A stretch of DNA of 64,000 nt from Bacillota bacterium (GCA_023386345.1 JAEWJT010000004.1:310001-374000); one strand, 5' to 3'. Shown: positions 42,633 to 51,494, counted from the first letter of the stretch. Notes: generated from the letters alone by a model not told the origin. Program-made: numbers and translations.

Positions 42633-42714
42633 AATCCTTCTGTACAAGCATAAATAATTAATAGTATTAATATAAAATATTAATACAAAGTTGTGCTGTA
42701 CAGGAGGATTTTTT
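42633..42714 (+). promoter_or_regulatory. Long hairpin enclosing the spoIIM ribosome binding site
   Basis: AATCCTTCTGTACA (42633-42646) pairs over 14 bp, one of them wobble, with 42697-42710, which contains the AGGAGG of spoIIM. GCA/TGC extends the stem beyond a bulge, and an inner 10-bp stem (42664-42673/42677-42686) has an AAA loop. Six T follow the stem, so the same structure could terminate transcription from nudF. Confidence 0.6.
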
Positions 42715-43254
42715 ATGAATAAGAATTTGATGGTTTTAGCTATTTTATTTATCTTGTCACTCATAATATCTGCTTTGATTTTTAATTTTATGGAGCAAAA
42801 TAATATTTCTACAAAAATAAACTATGAAAGTCTTAAGGAATATAGTTTTTTAAGCTTATTTTTAGAAAGTCTCAAAAAAAATATTATATATTTTATTTTA
42901 ATAATGGCTTTGTCATTATTTGGGCTTAGATTGATGATATACGCGGGTTTTTCGCTTATTTCAATAATATATGGAATTTCAATGATTTATCTTGTAAAAA
43001 TAGTATCTGGTGATATGTTATATTTAGTTTTAAATTTTACAGATTATTTAATATACTTCCCTATATTAGTTTATTTTACATACAATTCTATTTTATTATC
43101 AAAAAATATAAAAAAAATAAAGACTAATTTAAGAAAAATTGATATAATAGTAAAAAAACATATAAGCTTTTCAGTTTTATCTATATCCTTAGTTATAATA
43201 TACTCTTTAGTTCATAGTTTTTGGATATATATAATTCTTTCATTAAAAAATTAA
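42715..43254 (+). CDS. spoIIM: Stage II sporulation protein M-like membrane protein
   Basis: A 179-residue, very hydrophobic protein with about five membrane helices (near residues 5-23, 55-72, 76-95, 100-120, 150-172). I assign it to SpoIIM mainly from context (nudF-spoIIM-xerD-deoB is a conserved order) and from length; the usual DUF95 glycine and asparagine motifs are weak here. SpoIIM is part of the DMP peptidoglycan-degrading complex during engulfment. ATG 42715 is preceded by AGGAGG, which is locked in the long hairpin upstream. A divergent unrelated membrane protein is the alternative. Confidence 0.6.
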   Translation: MNKNLMVLAILFILSLIISALIFNFMEQNNISTKINYESLKEYSFLSLFLESLKKNIIYFILIMALSLFGLRLMIYAGFSLISIIYGISMIYLVKIVSGDMLYLVLNFTDYLIYFPILVYFTYNSILLSKNIKKIKTNLRKIDIIVKKHISFSVLSISLVIIYSLVHSFWIYIILSLKN

Positions 43255-43309
43255 GAAAGCTTATTAATACTAAACGCAGAGATGTTTTTTACTGGCCAAG
43301 CATATAGAA

Positions 43310-43324
43310 TAGCGATAAACGCTA
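43310..43324. repeat. Short hairpin before the xerD-like gene
   Basis: TAGCG (43310-43314) and CGCTA (43320-43324) flank ATAAA, in the gap upstream of the ribosome binding site AAAGGAA. Confidence 0.4.
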
Positions 43325-43350
43325 GCTCAAAGAAAGGAATGTAGTATAAA

Positions 43351-44250
43351 TTGGAAAAAACATTTGATAATTATATAAATAAGCTAAGGTCTAAAAAACT
43401 GAGCGAAAATACGATAAATTCATATATAAGTGATATAAAAGCTTTTGTGTCATACATAGAAACAGAATATACTGCCTTCTACCTTGAGGTTAAAAAGACT
43501 CAAGTTTTGACTTATCTCGTTGACTTGCAGAAAAAGGGGAAAAGCTCCTCAACTATTGCAAGGAATATTTCTTCACTTAAAAACTTTTACGATTTTCTGA
43601 GAGAGGAAAGAATTATTATTGAAAATCCAATACAAAATATTCATAGTCCAAGGCAGATAAAAAAAGCACCTATGACACTAAGTGAAGCCGAGATAATAAA
43701 GCTTATGAATTTGCCGGATACCAATACTTTTAAGGGAAGCAGAGATAGTGCCATGCTTGAATTATTATATTCTTCAGGTATAAAAGTTACAGAATTGATA
43801 AATATTAAGCTTGATGATATAATTTTTAATGCTTCTATTATACTAATAGGAAAAAATGGTGAAGATAAATCTTTAACAACAAAAAGCAGAGCAGTTCCGA
43901 TAGGAAAAATTGCTTTAAATGCAATTAATGATTATATAAGCAAATTTAGGGTAAATAAATGTAAAGAGGATTTTAACTATTTGTTTATTAATAGTAGTGG
44001 AGAAGCATTGACAAGACAGGGAGTTTGGAAGATACTCAAATATTATGAAAGAAAGCTAGAAATAAATCATGAGCTTTCACCACAGGTTTTAAGAAACTCA
44101 TTTGCAGTGCATTTGTTAAATAATGGTGCAGATATAGCTTCAGTGCAGGAATTGATGGGGCATAAGAATATAACAGCAATGCAAAATTATTTGCAGGCTA
44201 CACAGCAAAAATCACTAGATACATTTAAAAACCTGCACCCAAGGGCATAG
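43351..44250 (+). CDS. xerD: XerD-like tyrosine recombinase with altered active site
   Basis: A 299-residue tyrosine recombinase with an N-terminal SAM-like core-binding domain (about residues 1-90) and a catalytic domain ending in NLHPRA as XerC/XerD do. Compared with E. coli XerD, the first catalytic arginine is lysine (SSGIKVTEL for ATGLRVSEL) and the histidine of SPHVLRH is glutamine (SPQVLRN). The second arginine (VLR), the later histidine (LMGHKN) and the tyrosine (MQNYLQ) remain. The beta-hairpin has about six extra residues. TTG is the start, with AAAGGAA upstream. The position before deoB is that of xerD in Bacillus. Catalytic competence is doubtful. Confidence 0.85.
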   Translation: MEKTFDNYINKLRSKKLSENTINSYISDIKAFVSYIETEYTAFYLEVKKTQVLTYLVDLQKKGKSSSTIARNISSLKNFYDFLREERIIIENPIQNIHSPRQIKKAPMTLSEAEIIKLMNLPDTNTFKGSRDSAMLELLYSSGIKVTELINIKLDDIIFNASIILIGKNGEDKSLTTKSRAVPIGKIALNAINDYISKFRVNKCKEDFNYLFINSSGEALTRQGVWKILKYYERKLEINHELSPQVLRNSFAVHLLNNGADIASVQELMGHKNITAMQNYLQATQQKSLDTFKNLHPRA

Positions 44251-44336
44251 TGATTTCTTAAATAAACAATTAAACCTTTGCTATAAAAAAGCTAAACAAG
44301 TTTAACTATAAAATTAAAAAAACTAGGAGGATAAAA

Positions 44337-45512
44337 ATGATAAACAGAGTAATATTAATAGTTTTAGACAGTGTTGGAATTGGGGAATTGCCTGATGCAC
44401 ATTTGTTTAATGATGAAGGAAGTAACACAGTAGGAAATATCTATAAAAGCATTAAGGGATTTAATTTACCTAAATTAGAACAACTTGGACTGTTGAATAT
44501 AGAAGGACTTAAAGATTTAAATACAAATAATGGAAAAGCTTTAGCGTCCTTTGGAAGGGCTGCTGAAAAATCAATGGGTAAGGATACTACAACAGGTCAT
44601 TGGGAAATGAGCGGTATCATTTTACCTCAAGCATTTCCAACATATTCAAATGGATTTCCAAAGGAAGTTGTAGAAGAATTTGAAAAAAGAACCGGCAGAA
44701 AGGTTATTGGAAATTGTGTTGCCTCAGGAACTGAAATTATACAAAGACTTGGGGATGAGCATGTAAATACTGGAGCATTTATAGTTTATACTTCAGCAGA
44801 CAGTGTATTCCAAATAGCTGCACATGAAGATGTAGTATCTCTTGATGAACTATATAAAGCTTGTCAAATCGCAAGAGATATGCTTCAAGGAGAACATGCA
44901 GTAGGTCGTGTAATAGCAAGACCTTTTGTTGGAACATCGGGAGAGTATAAAAGAACTGAAAACAGGAGAGATTTTTCATTAGAGCCTATAAAAAATACAA
45001 TGCTTGACTATTTGTCTGAAAAAGGTTTTATGACCTATGCTATAGGCAAAATTGAAGATATATTTGCCAATAAGGGGATAAATAAAGCAGAGCATACTAA
45101 AAACAATCAAGAAGGTATAGAAGCCACAATTGCGGCAATAAAAGAAAATACTTCTGGTATAATATTTACAAATTTAGTTGATTTTGATATGTTATATGGA
45201 CATAGAAATGATGCTGTTGGATACGGAAATGCCTTAAAGCATTTTGACAGCTATTTAGAGGAGATTAAGAGCTTGTTAAAGGATGATGATGTCTTGATAA
45301 TTACAGCAGATCATGGCTGTGATCCTACAACTCCAAGCACAGATCATTCAAGAGAATATATTCCAGTTTTATTCTATGGAAGCAAAATTAAAGAAAACAA
45401 TGATTTAGGAACGCTCGACACCTATGCTTGTATAGGAAAGACAATTCTTGATATGTTTAATATTGATAATGATTTGGATGGATATAGCGTTAAGGATAAG
45501 ATTTTTAAATAA
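44337..45512 (+). CDS. deoB: Phosphopentomutase
   Basis: DeoB interconverts ribose (or deoxyribose) 1-phosphate and 5-phosphate in nucleoside salvage. The 391-residue enzyme is of the alkaline-phosphatase superfamily: metal-binding aspartate in VLDSVGIGELPDA (about residue 10), the nucleophile threonine region GKDTTTGHWEM (about 82-92), and the metal site TADHGCDPTTPSTDHSRE near the end. AGGAGG precedes the ATG. pdp follows 23 bases later, so the two form a salvage operon, as deoB-pdp or drm-pupG do elsewhere. Confidence 0.97.
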   Translation: MINRVILIVLDSVGIGELPDAHLFNDEGSNTVGNIYKSIKGFNLPKLEQLGLLNIEGLKDLNTNNGKALASFGRAAEKSMGKDTTTGHWEMSGIILPQAFPTYSNGFPKEVVEEFEKRTGRKVIGNCVASGTEIIQRLGDEHVNTGAFIVYTSADSVFQIAAHEDVVSLDELYKACQIARDMLQGEHAVGRVIARPFVGTSGEYKRTENRRDFSLEPIKNTMLDYLSEKGFMTYAIGKIEDIFANKGINKAEHTKNNQEGIEATIAAIKENTSGIIFTNLVDFDMLYGHRNDAVGYGNALKHFDSYLEEIKSLLKDDDVLIITADHGCDPTTPSTDHSREYIPVLFYGSKIKENNDLGTLDTYACIGKTILDMFNIDNDLDGYSVKDKIFK

Positions 45513-45535
45513 TAATTAGTTGGAGGTTACGTACT

Positions 45536-46867
45536 ATGCGTATGTATGATATTATTAATAATAAAAAGAACAATAAAGTACTAACTAAAGAAGAAATTTG
45601 TTTTTTCATTGAAGGCTATGTTAAAAATGAGATACCTGATTATCAAGTATCAGCACTTTTAATGGCTATATGCTTAAATGATATAAATTTAGATGAAATA
45701 TTTTATTTGACAGAAGCTATGATAAATTCTGGAGATACAATAGATTTGAGCAATATCGATGGTATTACAATAGATAAGCACAGTACAGGAGGAGTAGGTG
45801 ATAAAACCTCACTATCACTTCTTCCGATGCTTGCTGCCTGTGGTTTAAAAGGCTCTAAAATGTCTGGCAGAGGTTTAGGGCATACAGGTGGAACTTTAGA
45901 TAAATTAGAGGCTATTGATGGCTTTAATATCAATATTTCTGATAAACGAGCGAGTGATATTATCAATGAAAATAATTTTATTATTTGCGGACAGACACTA
46001 AATCTTGTTCCTGCTGATAAAAAGCTTTATGCTCTTAGAGATGTTACAGCAACTGTTGACAATATAGGACTAATTGCTTCGAGCATAATGTCTAAAAAAA
46101 TTGCATCAGGTGCTAAAAATATCGTTTTGGATGTTAAGCTTGGAAGCGGAGCATTTATGAAGGATTTAGAAAGTGCTATAAAATTATCTGAAACAATGGT
46201 AAATATTGGAGAAAGATTTGGAAAAAATATAAGAGCAATCATAACGAATATGGACGAGCCTCTTGGCAAGGCTGTTGGAAACTCAATAGAAGTAATTGAA
46301 GCCATAGAAACCTTAAAGGGAAACGGACCAAATGATTTTGAAAACTTATGTATATTCTTATGTGCTAATCTTCTTGAAATGACAGGAATTGCAAGCTCAC
46401 TTGAAAATGGAGAGCAGATTGCAAAAGAGATAATTGATTCTAAAAGAGCATTGAATAGATTTGAAAAATTTGTTGAATTACAAAATGGTGACAACAGGGT
46501 AGTGAATGATTATAGCTTGTTTAAGCAGGCTAAATATAAGTTTGATGTTTTATCATTAAATACTGGATATGTTCATGCAATAAATGCTGAGATGATTGGA
46601 AAGGCTGCGCTTGTAGCAGGTGCTGGCAGAGAGAAAAAAGAGGATAACATAGACTATTCAGCAGGTATTGTGATTAATAAAAAGGTTAATGATAAAGTAA
46701 AAGACGGTGATGTTTTAGCTACTATTTACACAGATAATCAAAGCAAGATTGAAGAAATCAATGCTCAAATTCTAAATGCTTTTAAAATAAGCGAAGAAAA
46801 AAATTATGATGCTAAGCTCATATATGGAATTGTTACAAAAGATGGCTTTATTCCATATAAAAATTAA
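45536..46867 (+). CDS. pdp: Pyrimidine-nucleoside phosphorylase
   Basis: A 443-residue enzyme that phosphorolyses uridine, thymidine and deoxyuridine to base and (deoxy)ribose 1-phosphate, the substrate of DeoB encoded just upstream. The family signature SGRGLGHTGGTLDKLEAIDG (about residues 108-127) and the phosphate-binding DKHSTGGVGDKTSL (about 80-93) are intact, and a C-terminal biotinyl-like alpha/beta domain is present. TTGGAGG precedes the ATG. The length and motif fit Pdp rather than thymidine-specific DeoA, although the two families are close. Confidence 0.95.
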   Translation: MRMYDIINNKKNNKVLTKEEICFFIEGYVKNEIPDYQVSALLMAICLNDINLDEIFYLTEAMINSGDTIDLSNIDGITIDKHSTGGVGDKTSLSLLPMLAACGLKGSKMSGRGLGHTGGTLDKLEAIDGFNINISDKRASDIINENNFIICGQTLNLVPADKKLYALRDVTATVDNIGLIASSIMSKKIASGAKNIVLDVKLGSGAFMKDLESAIKLSETMVNIGERFGKNIRAIITNMDEPLGKAVGNSIEVIEAIETLKGNGPNDFENLCIFLCANLLEMTGIASSLENGEQIAKEIIDSKRALNRFEKFVELQNGDNRVVNDYSLFKQAKYKFDVLSLNTGYVHAINAEMIGKAALVAGAGREKKEDNIDYSAGIVINKKVNDKVKDGDVLATIYTDNQSKIEEINAQILNAFKISEEKNYDAKLIYGIVTKDGFIPYKN

Positions 46868-46970
46868 GTTTTAGTTTGATTTTTAATTAGATTTTTAAGT
46901 TTAAACTTACCAAAAACATTTGAATATTAAAATAAAATATGGATATTATACTTAAAAAGGAGGTCTTTTT

Positions 46971-48179
46971 ATGAGAAAAATATCCATATTTTTAATATTT
47001 ATTTTATTATTTAGTTTTATTAATCAAAATGTTTTTATTGGCTCTGATGACGTGTCTAAGCTTGCTGGCATGAACACTGTTTATGCAGATGTTAAAGCTG
47101 ATAATTTAACATTGACATCTAAATCTGCTATTTTGATGAGTGCTGATAGCGGAGAGATTTTATATGAAAAAAATAGCAATCAAAAGCTTTCCCCTGCTAG
47201 TATAACTAAAATTATGCTGCTTATTTTGCTTAGTGAAAAGCTAAATTCGGGAGAAATAAAACTAACAGATGAAACTACTATCACCAAGTATGCAGCGAGC
47301 ATGGGTGGAAGTCAAGTTTTCTTAGAAGAGAATGAAGTACAAACAGTTGATAGTCTTCTTAAAGCTATTTGCATGCGTTCAGCAAATGATGCTTCTGTTG
47401 CTATGTCAGAATTATTGTATGGCTCTGAAGAAGCCTGTGTTGCGCAGATGAATGAAAAAGCTATAGAGCTTGGCATGGAAAGCACACATTTTGTAAATGT
47501 TACTGGATTACCTGCTGAAAATCATATTTCAACTGCAAAGGACATTGCACTTATGTCAAGAGAATTACTAAAATATGACTATGCTAATAAGTATATGGTT
47601 ACTTGGATGGATAGTATCATGGTTGGTAAGAACAAAGATATAGAGCAGGTTTTGGTAAATACCAATAGATTGATAAATAATTACGATGGTTTGTTGGGAC
47701 TTAAAACAGGATATACAACAGACGCATTGTATTGTCTGTCTGCGGCGGCACAGAGAAAAGGAACTACATTTATAGCAGTAGTTCTAGGATGCCCTGAAAC
47801 TAAAGTGAGATTTGCAGAAGCAGCAAAGCTTTTAAATCATGGCTTTGCAAATTATAAAAATCTAATTTTTTATGCTAAAGATGCTCCTATAACAAAGGTT
47901 GCAGTAGAATGTGCTAAAGAAGAAAGTATAAATGTAGTCAGCAGAGAAAATATTAGTTTATTGACAACAAGTAATTGCAAAATTGAAGATTATAGTTTAC
48001 AATATAATGTGAATAAAAACTTAAAAGCACCTCTGGATTATTATACACCTATAGGTATACTGACTATTTCAAAGGATGGATCTGTACTTAAGGAAGTAGA
48101 ATTATATCCAGAAAAGAAGATAGATAAACAACCATTTTTTGCATTTTATTTTAAAATGTTAAAGGAAATTATGAAGTGA
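46971..48179 (+). CDS. dacF: D-alanyl-D-alanine carboxypeptidase (DacF type)
   Basis: A secreted penicillin-binding D,D-carboxypeptidase of 402 residues. A signal peptide (about residues 1-45) is followed by the S11 peptidase domain: SxxK in SPASITKIM (about 77-80 for SITK), SAN in MRSANDAS (about 143) and KTG in GLKTGYT (about 240), all intact. A C-terminal beta domain and an amphipathic membrane anchor (FFAFYFKMLKEIM) follow. AAAGGAGG precedes the ATG. The order deoB-pdp-dacF is conserved with Bacillus, where dacF precedes spoIIA; here scpA follows. Confidence 0.95.
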   Translation: MRKISIFLIFILLFSFINQNVFIGSDDVSKLAGMNTVYADVKADNLTLTSKSAILMSADSGEILYEKNSNQKLSPASITKIMLLILLSEKLNSGEIKLTDETTITKYAASMGGSQVFLEENEVQTVDSLLKAICMRSANDASVAMSELLYGSEEACVAQMNEKAIELGMESTHFVNVTGLPAENHISTAKDIALMSRELLKYDYANKYMVTWMDSIMVGKNKDIEQVLVNTNRLINNYDGLLGLKTGYTTDALYCLSAAAQRKGTTFIAVVLGCPETKVRFAEAAKLLNHGFANYKNLIFYAKDAPITKVAVECAKEESINVVSRENISLLTTSNCKIEDYSLQYNVNKNLKAPLDYYTPIGILTISKDGSVLKEVELYPEKKIDKQPFFAFYFKMLKEIMK

Positions 48180-48192
48180 AAGGGTAATTGAG

Positions 48193-48954
48193 TTGCATAT
48201 GGAGTATTCAGTTAATTTAACTACATTTCAAGGTCCTTTTGAGCTATTGTATTATTTGATAGAGCAAAGGGAGGTTGATATATATGATATACCGATTTCT
48301 GAAATTACACAGCAGTATTTAGAGTATCTTGATGAGATGAAAAATCTAAACATGAATATAACAAGTGAGTTTATATTGATGGCTGCAACGCTGATTGAGA
48401 TAAAATCTCAGATGCTTTTGCCAGTAAAGGAAAAGGACTCTGAGGACCCAAGACTTCAATTGGTAAATCAATTAATTGAATACAAAATATGCAAGATAGC
48501 TTCTGAAAAGCTTAAGGAATTTGAACAAAGCAATAGCTTTTTTTACTCAAAACCCAAAGAGGAAATTGAATTTTCAGATGATAACGAATGTGAGCAATTA
48601 TTTATAAACACTGTAAATGCTTATGATTTATACAATATGTTTTCTAAGCTTCTTAAGGAGAGAAATATAAAAATATCGCAAGAACCTGTAGTTTTGCAAA
48701 ATAAAATTTATCGTGAAAGCTATAGTGTTAAAACCTGTGTTGATGATATATTGATAAAGCTTAAAAAGAATAAATCTGTTTCTGTATTTGCCTTATTTGA
48801 AGAGAATATTAGTCAAACTAATAAAAAAGAATATATTGTATCAGTATTTTTGGCTGTTTTAGAATTATCAAAGGATAAGGATATAAAAATAGTTCAAGAC
48901 AAAAATTTTAGTGACATAGTAATTTTATATGGTCAAGGGGAGAACAATGAATAA
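48193..48954 (+). CDS. scpA: Segregation and condensation protein A
   Basis: ScpA is the kleisin subunit that joins SMC heads in the chromosome-condensing complex. The 253-residue protein has the N-terminal signature FQGPFELLYYLIEQREVDIYD followed by IPISEIT, the MAATLIEIKSQMLLP helix, and a C-terminal winged helix (VSVFALFEENISQ). The start is TTG 48193, eight bases after AAAGGG; ATG 48199 is an alternative further from that site. scpB overlaps its end by 8 bases, giving coupled synthesis of the two partners. Confidence 0.94.
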   Translation: MHMEYSVNLTTFQGPFELLYYLIEQREVDIYDIPISEITQQYLEYLDEMKNLNMNITSEFILMAATLIEIKSQMLLPVKEKDSEDPRLQLVNQLIEYKICKIASEKLKEFEQSNSFFYSKPKEEIEFSDDNECEQLFINTVNAYDLYNMFSKLLKERNIKISQEPVVLQNKIYRESYSVKTCVDDILIKLKKNKSVSVFALFEENISQTNKKEYIVSVFLAVLELSKDKDIKIVQDKNFSDIVILYGQGENNE

Positions 48955-49489
48955 AGAGAAAATTAAAAGTACAATAGAAAGCTTGCTTTTTGCATGGGGA
49001 GAGCCTTTAAGTCTTAATGAGATATCAGATATTTTAAATATTAAAAAAACTGAAGCTATTCAATTTATTACTGAGATGGCAGAAGAATATAAAGCGGATG
49101 AAAAAAGGGGTATATTTCTTCAACAGTTTGGAGATACTTACCAATTAACTACAAAAAAGGAAAATTTCGATTTTATACAGAAACTTATGCAAGAAGTAAC
49201 CGTTAATCGTTCGCTTTCAAATGCGTCATTGGAAACCTTGTCCATAATAGCATATAAACAGCCTGTTACAAGAGTTGAAATAGATATCATAAGAGGAGTA
49301 AAAAGCTCGCATATAGTAAAAAGCTTGCTAGAGAAAAATCTAATTAAAGAAGTCGGAAAATTAGATAAACCTGGCAAACCAACTATTTATGCAACAACCT
49401 CTGAATTTTTAAAGCATTTTGGATTAAAAACCATAGATGAGCTACCAAAAATACAAATTGAAGAAGATGAGGATAAAAAAGCAGTATAG
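48947..49489 (+). CDS. scpB: Segregation and condensation protein B
   Basis: ScpB dimerises and binds the ScpA linker in the SMC-ScpAB complex. The 180-residue protein has two winged-helix domains: the first opens KIKSTIESLLFAWGEPLSL, the second carries ETLSIIAYKQPVTRVEIDII and the later GKPTIYATTSEFLKHFGL. ATG 48947 follows AGGGGAGA within the end of scpA. The stop codon lies in the stem of a terminator. Length and order match the Firmicutes pair. Confidence 0.95.
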   Translation: MNKEKIKSTIESLLFAWGEPLSLNEISDILNIKKTEAIQFITEMAEEYKADEKRGIFLQQFGDTYQLTTKKENFDFIQKLMQEVTVNRSLSNASLETLSIIAYKQPVTRVEIDIIRGVKSSHIVKSLLEKNLIKEVGKLDKPGKPTIYATTSEFLKHFGLKTIDELPKIQIEEDEDKKAV

Positions 49490-49517
49490 CCAATAAAGAC
49501 AAGCTATGCTGCTTTTT
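49478..49517 (+). terminator. Terminator overlapping the scpB stop codon
   Basis: AAAGCAGTATAGC (49478-49490) pairs with GCTATGCTGCTTT (49503-49515) with one wobble pair, then T residues. It would limit transcription into the ytfI-like gene. Confidence 0.8.
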
Positions 49518-49528
49518 AAATTATAAAA

Positions 49529-49900
49529 ATGAATGTATTATTTTTAATAATTTTAGCAATAATATTATTTATAAGTATATTGTATTTGAATTTTATAGTA
49601 CAAATAAAAATAAATATAACAATTGCTGAAGCAGCTATATTTATCAAATTTAAAATTTTAAAATTTCATAAGGATTTTGCATTTAGATTAAATTATTTTG
49701 AATTAATAAAAAGATATTTTTTAGAGAAAAGAGAGGGAAAGTCCTATAAGAAAGAATTAGATTTATTCAAATCAATTTTCAAAGCTTTTTTCATAAAAAA
49801 TATAGATATTTATTCAGAGTTATTTGAGGATAGGCTTTCAATTGCTGTGAAATTTAATGTAGTAAATATAATTACGAAAAAAGCAATATTAAATGAGTAA
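49529..49900 (+). CDS. ytfI: Short DUF2953 (YtfI-like) protein
   Basis: A 123-residue protein with one N-terminal membrane helix (about residues 2-27) and a basic, amphipathic remainder. Position between scpB and a YtfJ-like gene, and the FIKFKILKF strand, point to the DUF2953 family, which in other Clostridia is around 200 residues. The usual C-terminal part is missing, so this copy is shortened or highly diverged. There is no ribosome binding site before the ATG and a terminator stands just upstream, so expression may be low. Identification is by context more than sequence. Confidence 0.5.
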   Translation: MNVLFLIILAIILFISILYLNFIVQIKINITIAEAAIFIKFKILKFHKDFAFRLNYFELIKRYFLEKREGKSYKKELDLFKSIFKAFFIKNIDIYSELFEDRLSIAVKFNVVNIITKKAILNE

Positions 49901-49943
49901 TAATTTAAACAAATAAATACAATAAAAAAAAGAGGTACTGAGA

Positions 49944-50342
49944 ATGAGTAAAGATATAGAAAATATCATAAAAACAACATTAGAGAACATCAATAATATG
50001 ACAGAAAATGAAAAACTTATAAGCAGTAAAATAAGCTATGAAAATGTAAATTTTCTTGCTATTTCAAAGCTTAATATGAACTTTATAATTGGAGGCAGTG
50101 ACATAGATAAAAAGTTTAGAAACATCGATGTTAAACCATTCGCTGGAGCTGCCTATGTAAATTTGTCACTAAGTCCGCAGTATTTGATATATGAAAATCA
50201 AAACCAAATACAGTCAGTTAATCTAAATGGCACACAAAATTTAGGTAATGATTTGTCATCAATAATTTCAAATGTGGTTTCATACATAAAGGACTTAAAG
50301 GAGAAGAAAGTTAAAAATGAAAAAGTTGAGAAATTTGAATAG
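49944..50342 (+). CDS. ytfJ: YtfJ/GerW-like sporulation protein, diverged
   Basis: A 132-residue protein with the GerW/YtfJ layout: a helical N-terminus (IENIIKTTLENINNM), a strand region with FLAISKLNMNFIIGGSD where the family has a valine- and glycine-rich motif, and GAAYVNLSLSPQYLIYENQN where GerW has GxGVxVxPxAFLV. Several conserved glycines are replaced, so it is a diverged member. GerW is needed for normal spore germination in B. subtilis. AAAGAGG precedes the ATG. Its end overlaps the start of the next carboxypeptidase gene. Confidence 0.65.
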   Translation: MSKDIENIIKTTLENINNMTENEKLISSKISYENVNFLAISKLNMNFIIGGSDIDKKFRNIDVKPFAGAAYVNLSLSPQYLIYENQNQIQSVNLNGTQNLGNDLSSIISNVVSYIKDLKEKKVKNEKVEKFE

Positions 50343-51426
50343 ATTAAAAGAAATAAAAAACATATTATTTTATAAGAATAAACTGATGAATATTAAAATT
50401 GTTATCACAACAGTATTATTGTGTGTTTTTTCTTTTCAGAATGTCTATGCTCTTGAATTTCCTAAAATATATGCTGAAACTTATATTGTTATAGACAAAG
50501 TCTCTGGAAGAATATTAGCATCAAAAAATGCCGATAAAAAAAGCTATATGGCAAGCACCACTAAAATTATGACTGCTATAACAGCGATTGAAAGCTATAG
50601 GGATATGTATAAAAATCTTATTGTCCCTAAAGAATACACAGGCATAGAAGGCTCAAGCATTTATCTTGTCCCAAATCAAAATGCAACAATGATGGATTTA
50701 CTGTATGGACTTATGCTTCGTTCTGGAAATGATGCTGCACTAGCTACAGCATATTTTGCAGGAGGAAGAAATGTATCGAATTTTATAGATAGTATGAATA
50801 ACAAAGCAAAAGCGATGGGAGCATTCAATACGAACTTTACAAATCCGCATGGATTGCATGATAAAAACCACTATACAACAGCTTATGATTTAGCACTTAT
50901 AACAAAATATGCTTTGCAAAATAAGTTGTTTAAAGAAATTGCAGCTGCTAAAAATTATTACAACAGCGATAACAATTTCTATTTTATAAATAAAAATAAA
51001 GTAGTATATCAGTACAAATACGGGACTGGAGTGAAAATAGGTTACACTAAAACAGCAGGCAGATGTCTGGTGGCTTCTGCTGAAAAAGATAATATGGAAA
51101 TCATAGTTGTAGTTCTAAATGATGGAAATTGGTTCAATGACAGCTATAAAGCTTTTGATTTTGCATTTAACAATTATAAAAACTACGATATAGTAAAAGA
51201 AAATCAAGAAATGCTAAAAGATGAAAAAGACACTCCAATTTATGCTGAAACAGGATTTAGCTATGTGCTGACAGAGGAAGAAAAAAGCAATATAAAAGTA
51301 GAAATTACAAAAACCACAGAGCATATAGAAAGTGGTGCAAACAATAAAGTGTATGGATTTTATAAAGTAATATTAAACAATGATGTAATCTACAATGGTA
51401 AGTTAGTATATAATTCTAATTATTAA
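50317..51426 (+). CDS. D-alanyl-D-alanine carboxypeptidase family protein, KIG variant
   Basis: A second S11-family penicillin-binding protein, 369 residues, with a long basic N-terminus and a signal peptide core (about residues 24-45). SxxK is STTK in YMASTTKIMTA (about 81-84), and SGN is in RSGNDAA (about 139). The third motif, normally KTG, reads KIG in GVKIGYTKTAGRC (about 243-245), a change in a substrate-binding residue. It overlaps the ytfJ-like gene by 26 bases. In Clostridia a DacB-like gene occupies this place and acts on spore cortex; that role is inferred. A terminator at 51464 follows. Confidence 0.9.
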   Translation: MKKLRNLNRLKEIKNILFYKNKLMNIKIVITTVLLCVFSFQNVYALEFPKIYAETYIVIDKVSGRILASKNADKKSYMASTTKIMTAITAIESYRDMYKNLIVPKEYTGIEGSSIYLVPNQNATMMDLLYGLMLRSGNDAALATAYFAGGRNVSNFIDSMNNKAKAMGAFNTNFTNPHGLHDKNHYTTAYDLALITKYALQNKLFKEIAAAKNYYNSDNNFYFINKNKVVYQYKYGTGVKIGYTKTAGRCLVASAEKDNMEIIVVVLNDGNWFNDSYKAFDFAFNNYKNYDIVKENQEMLKDEKDTPIYAETGFSYVLTEEEKSNIKVEITKTTEHIESGANNKVYGFYKVILNNDVIYNGKLVYNSNY

Positions 51427-51463
51427 TAATATTATCAGTAGAATTTGTTTATAAACATGTTAA

Positions 51464-51494
51464 AAGCACTCGTGTAGAGTGCTTAAATTTTATT
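51464..51494. terminator. Convergent terminator between carboxypeptidase and minus-strand gene
   Basis: AAGCACTC (51464-51471) and GAGTGCTT (51477-51484) flank GTGTA, with AAATTTTATT after it. The structure can serve both strands, since the 51513 gene reads toward it. Confidence 0.8.
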
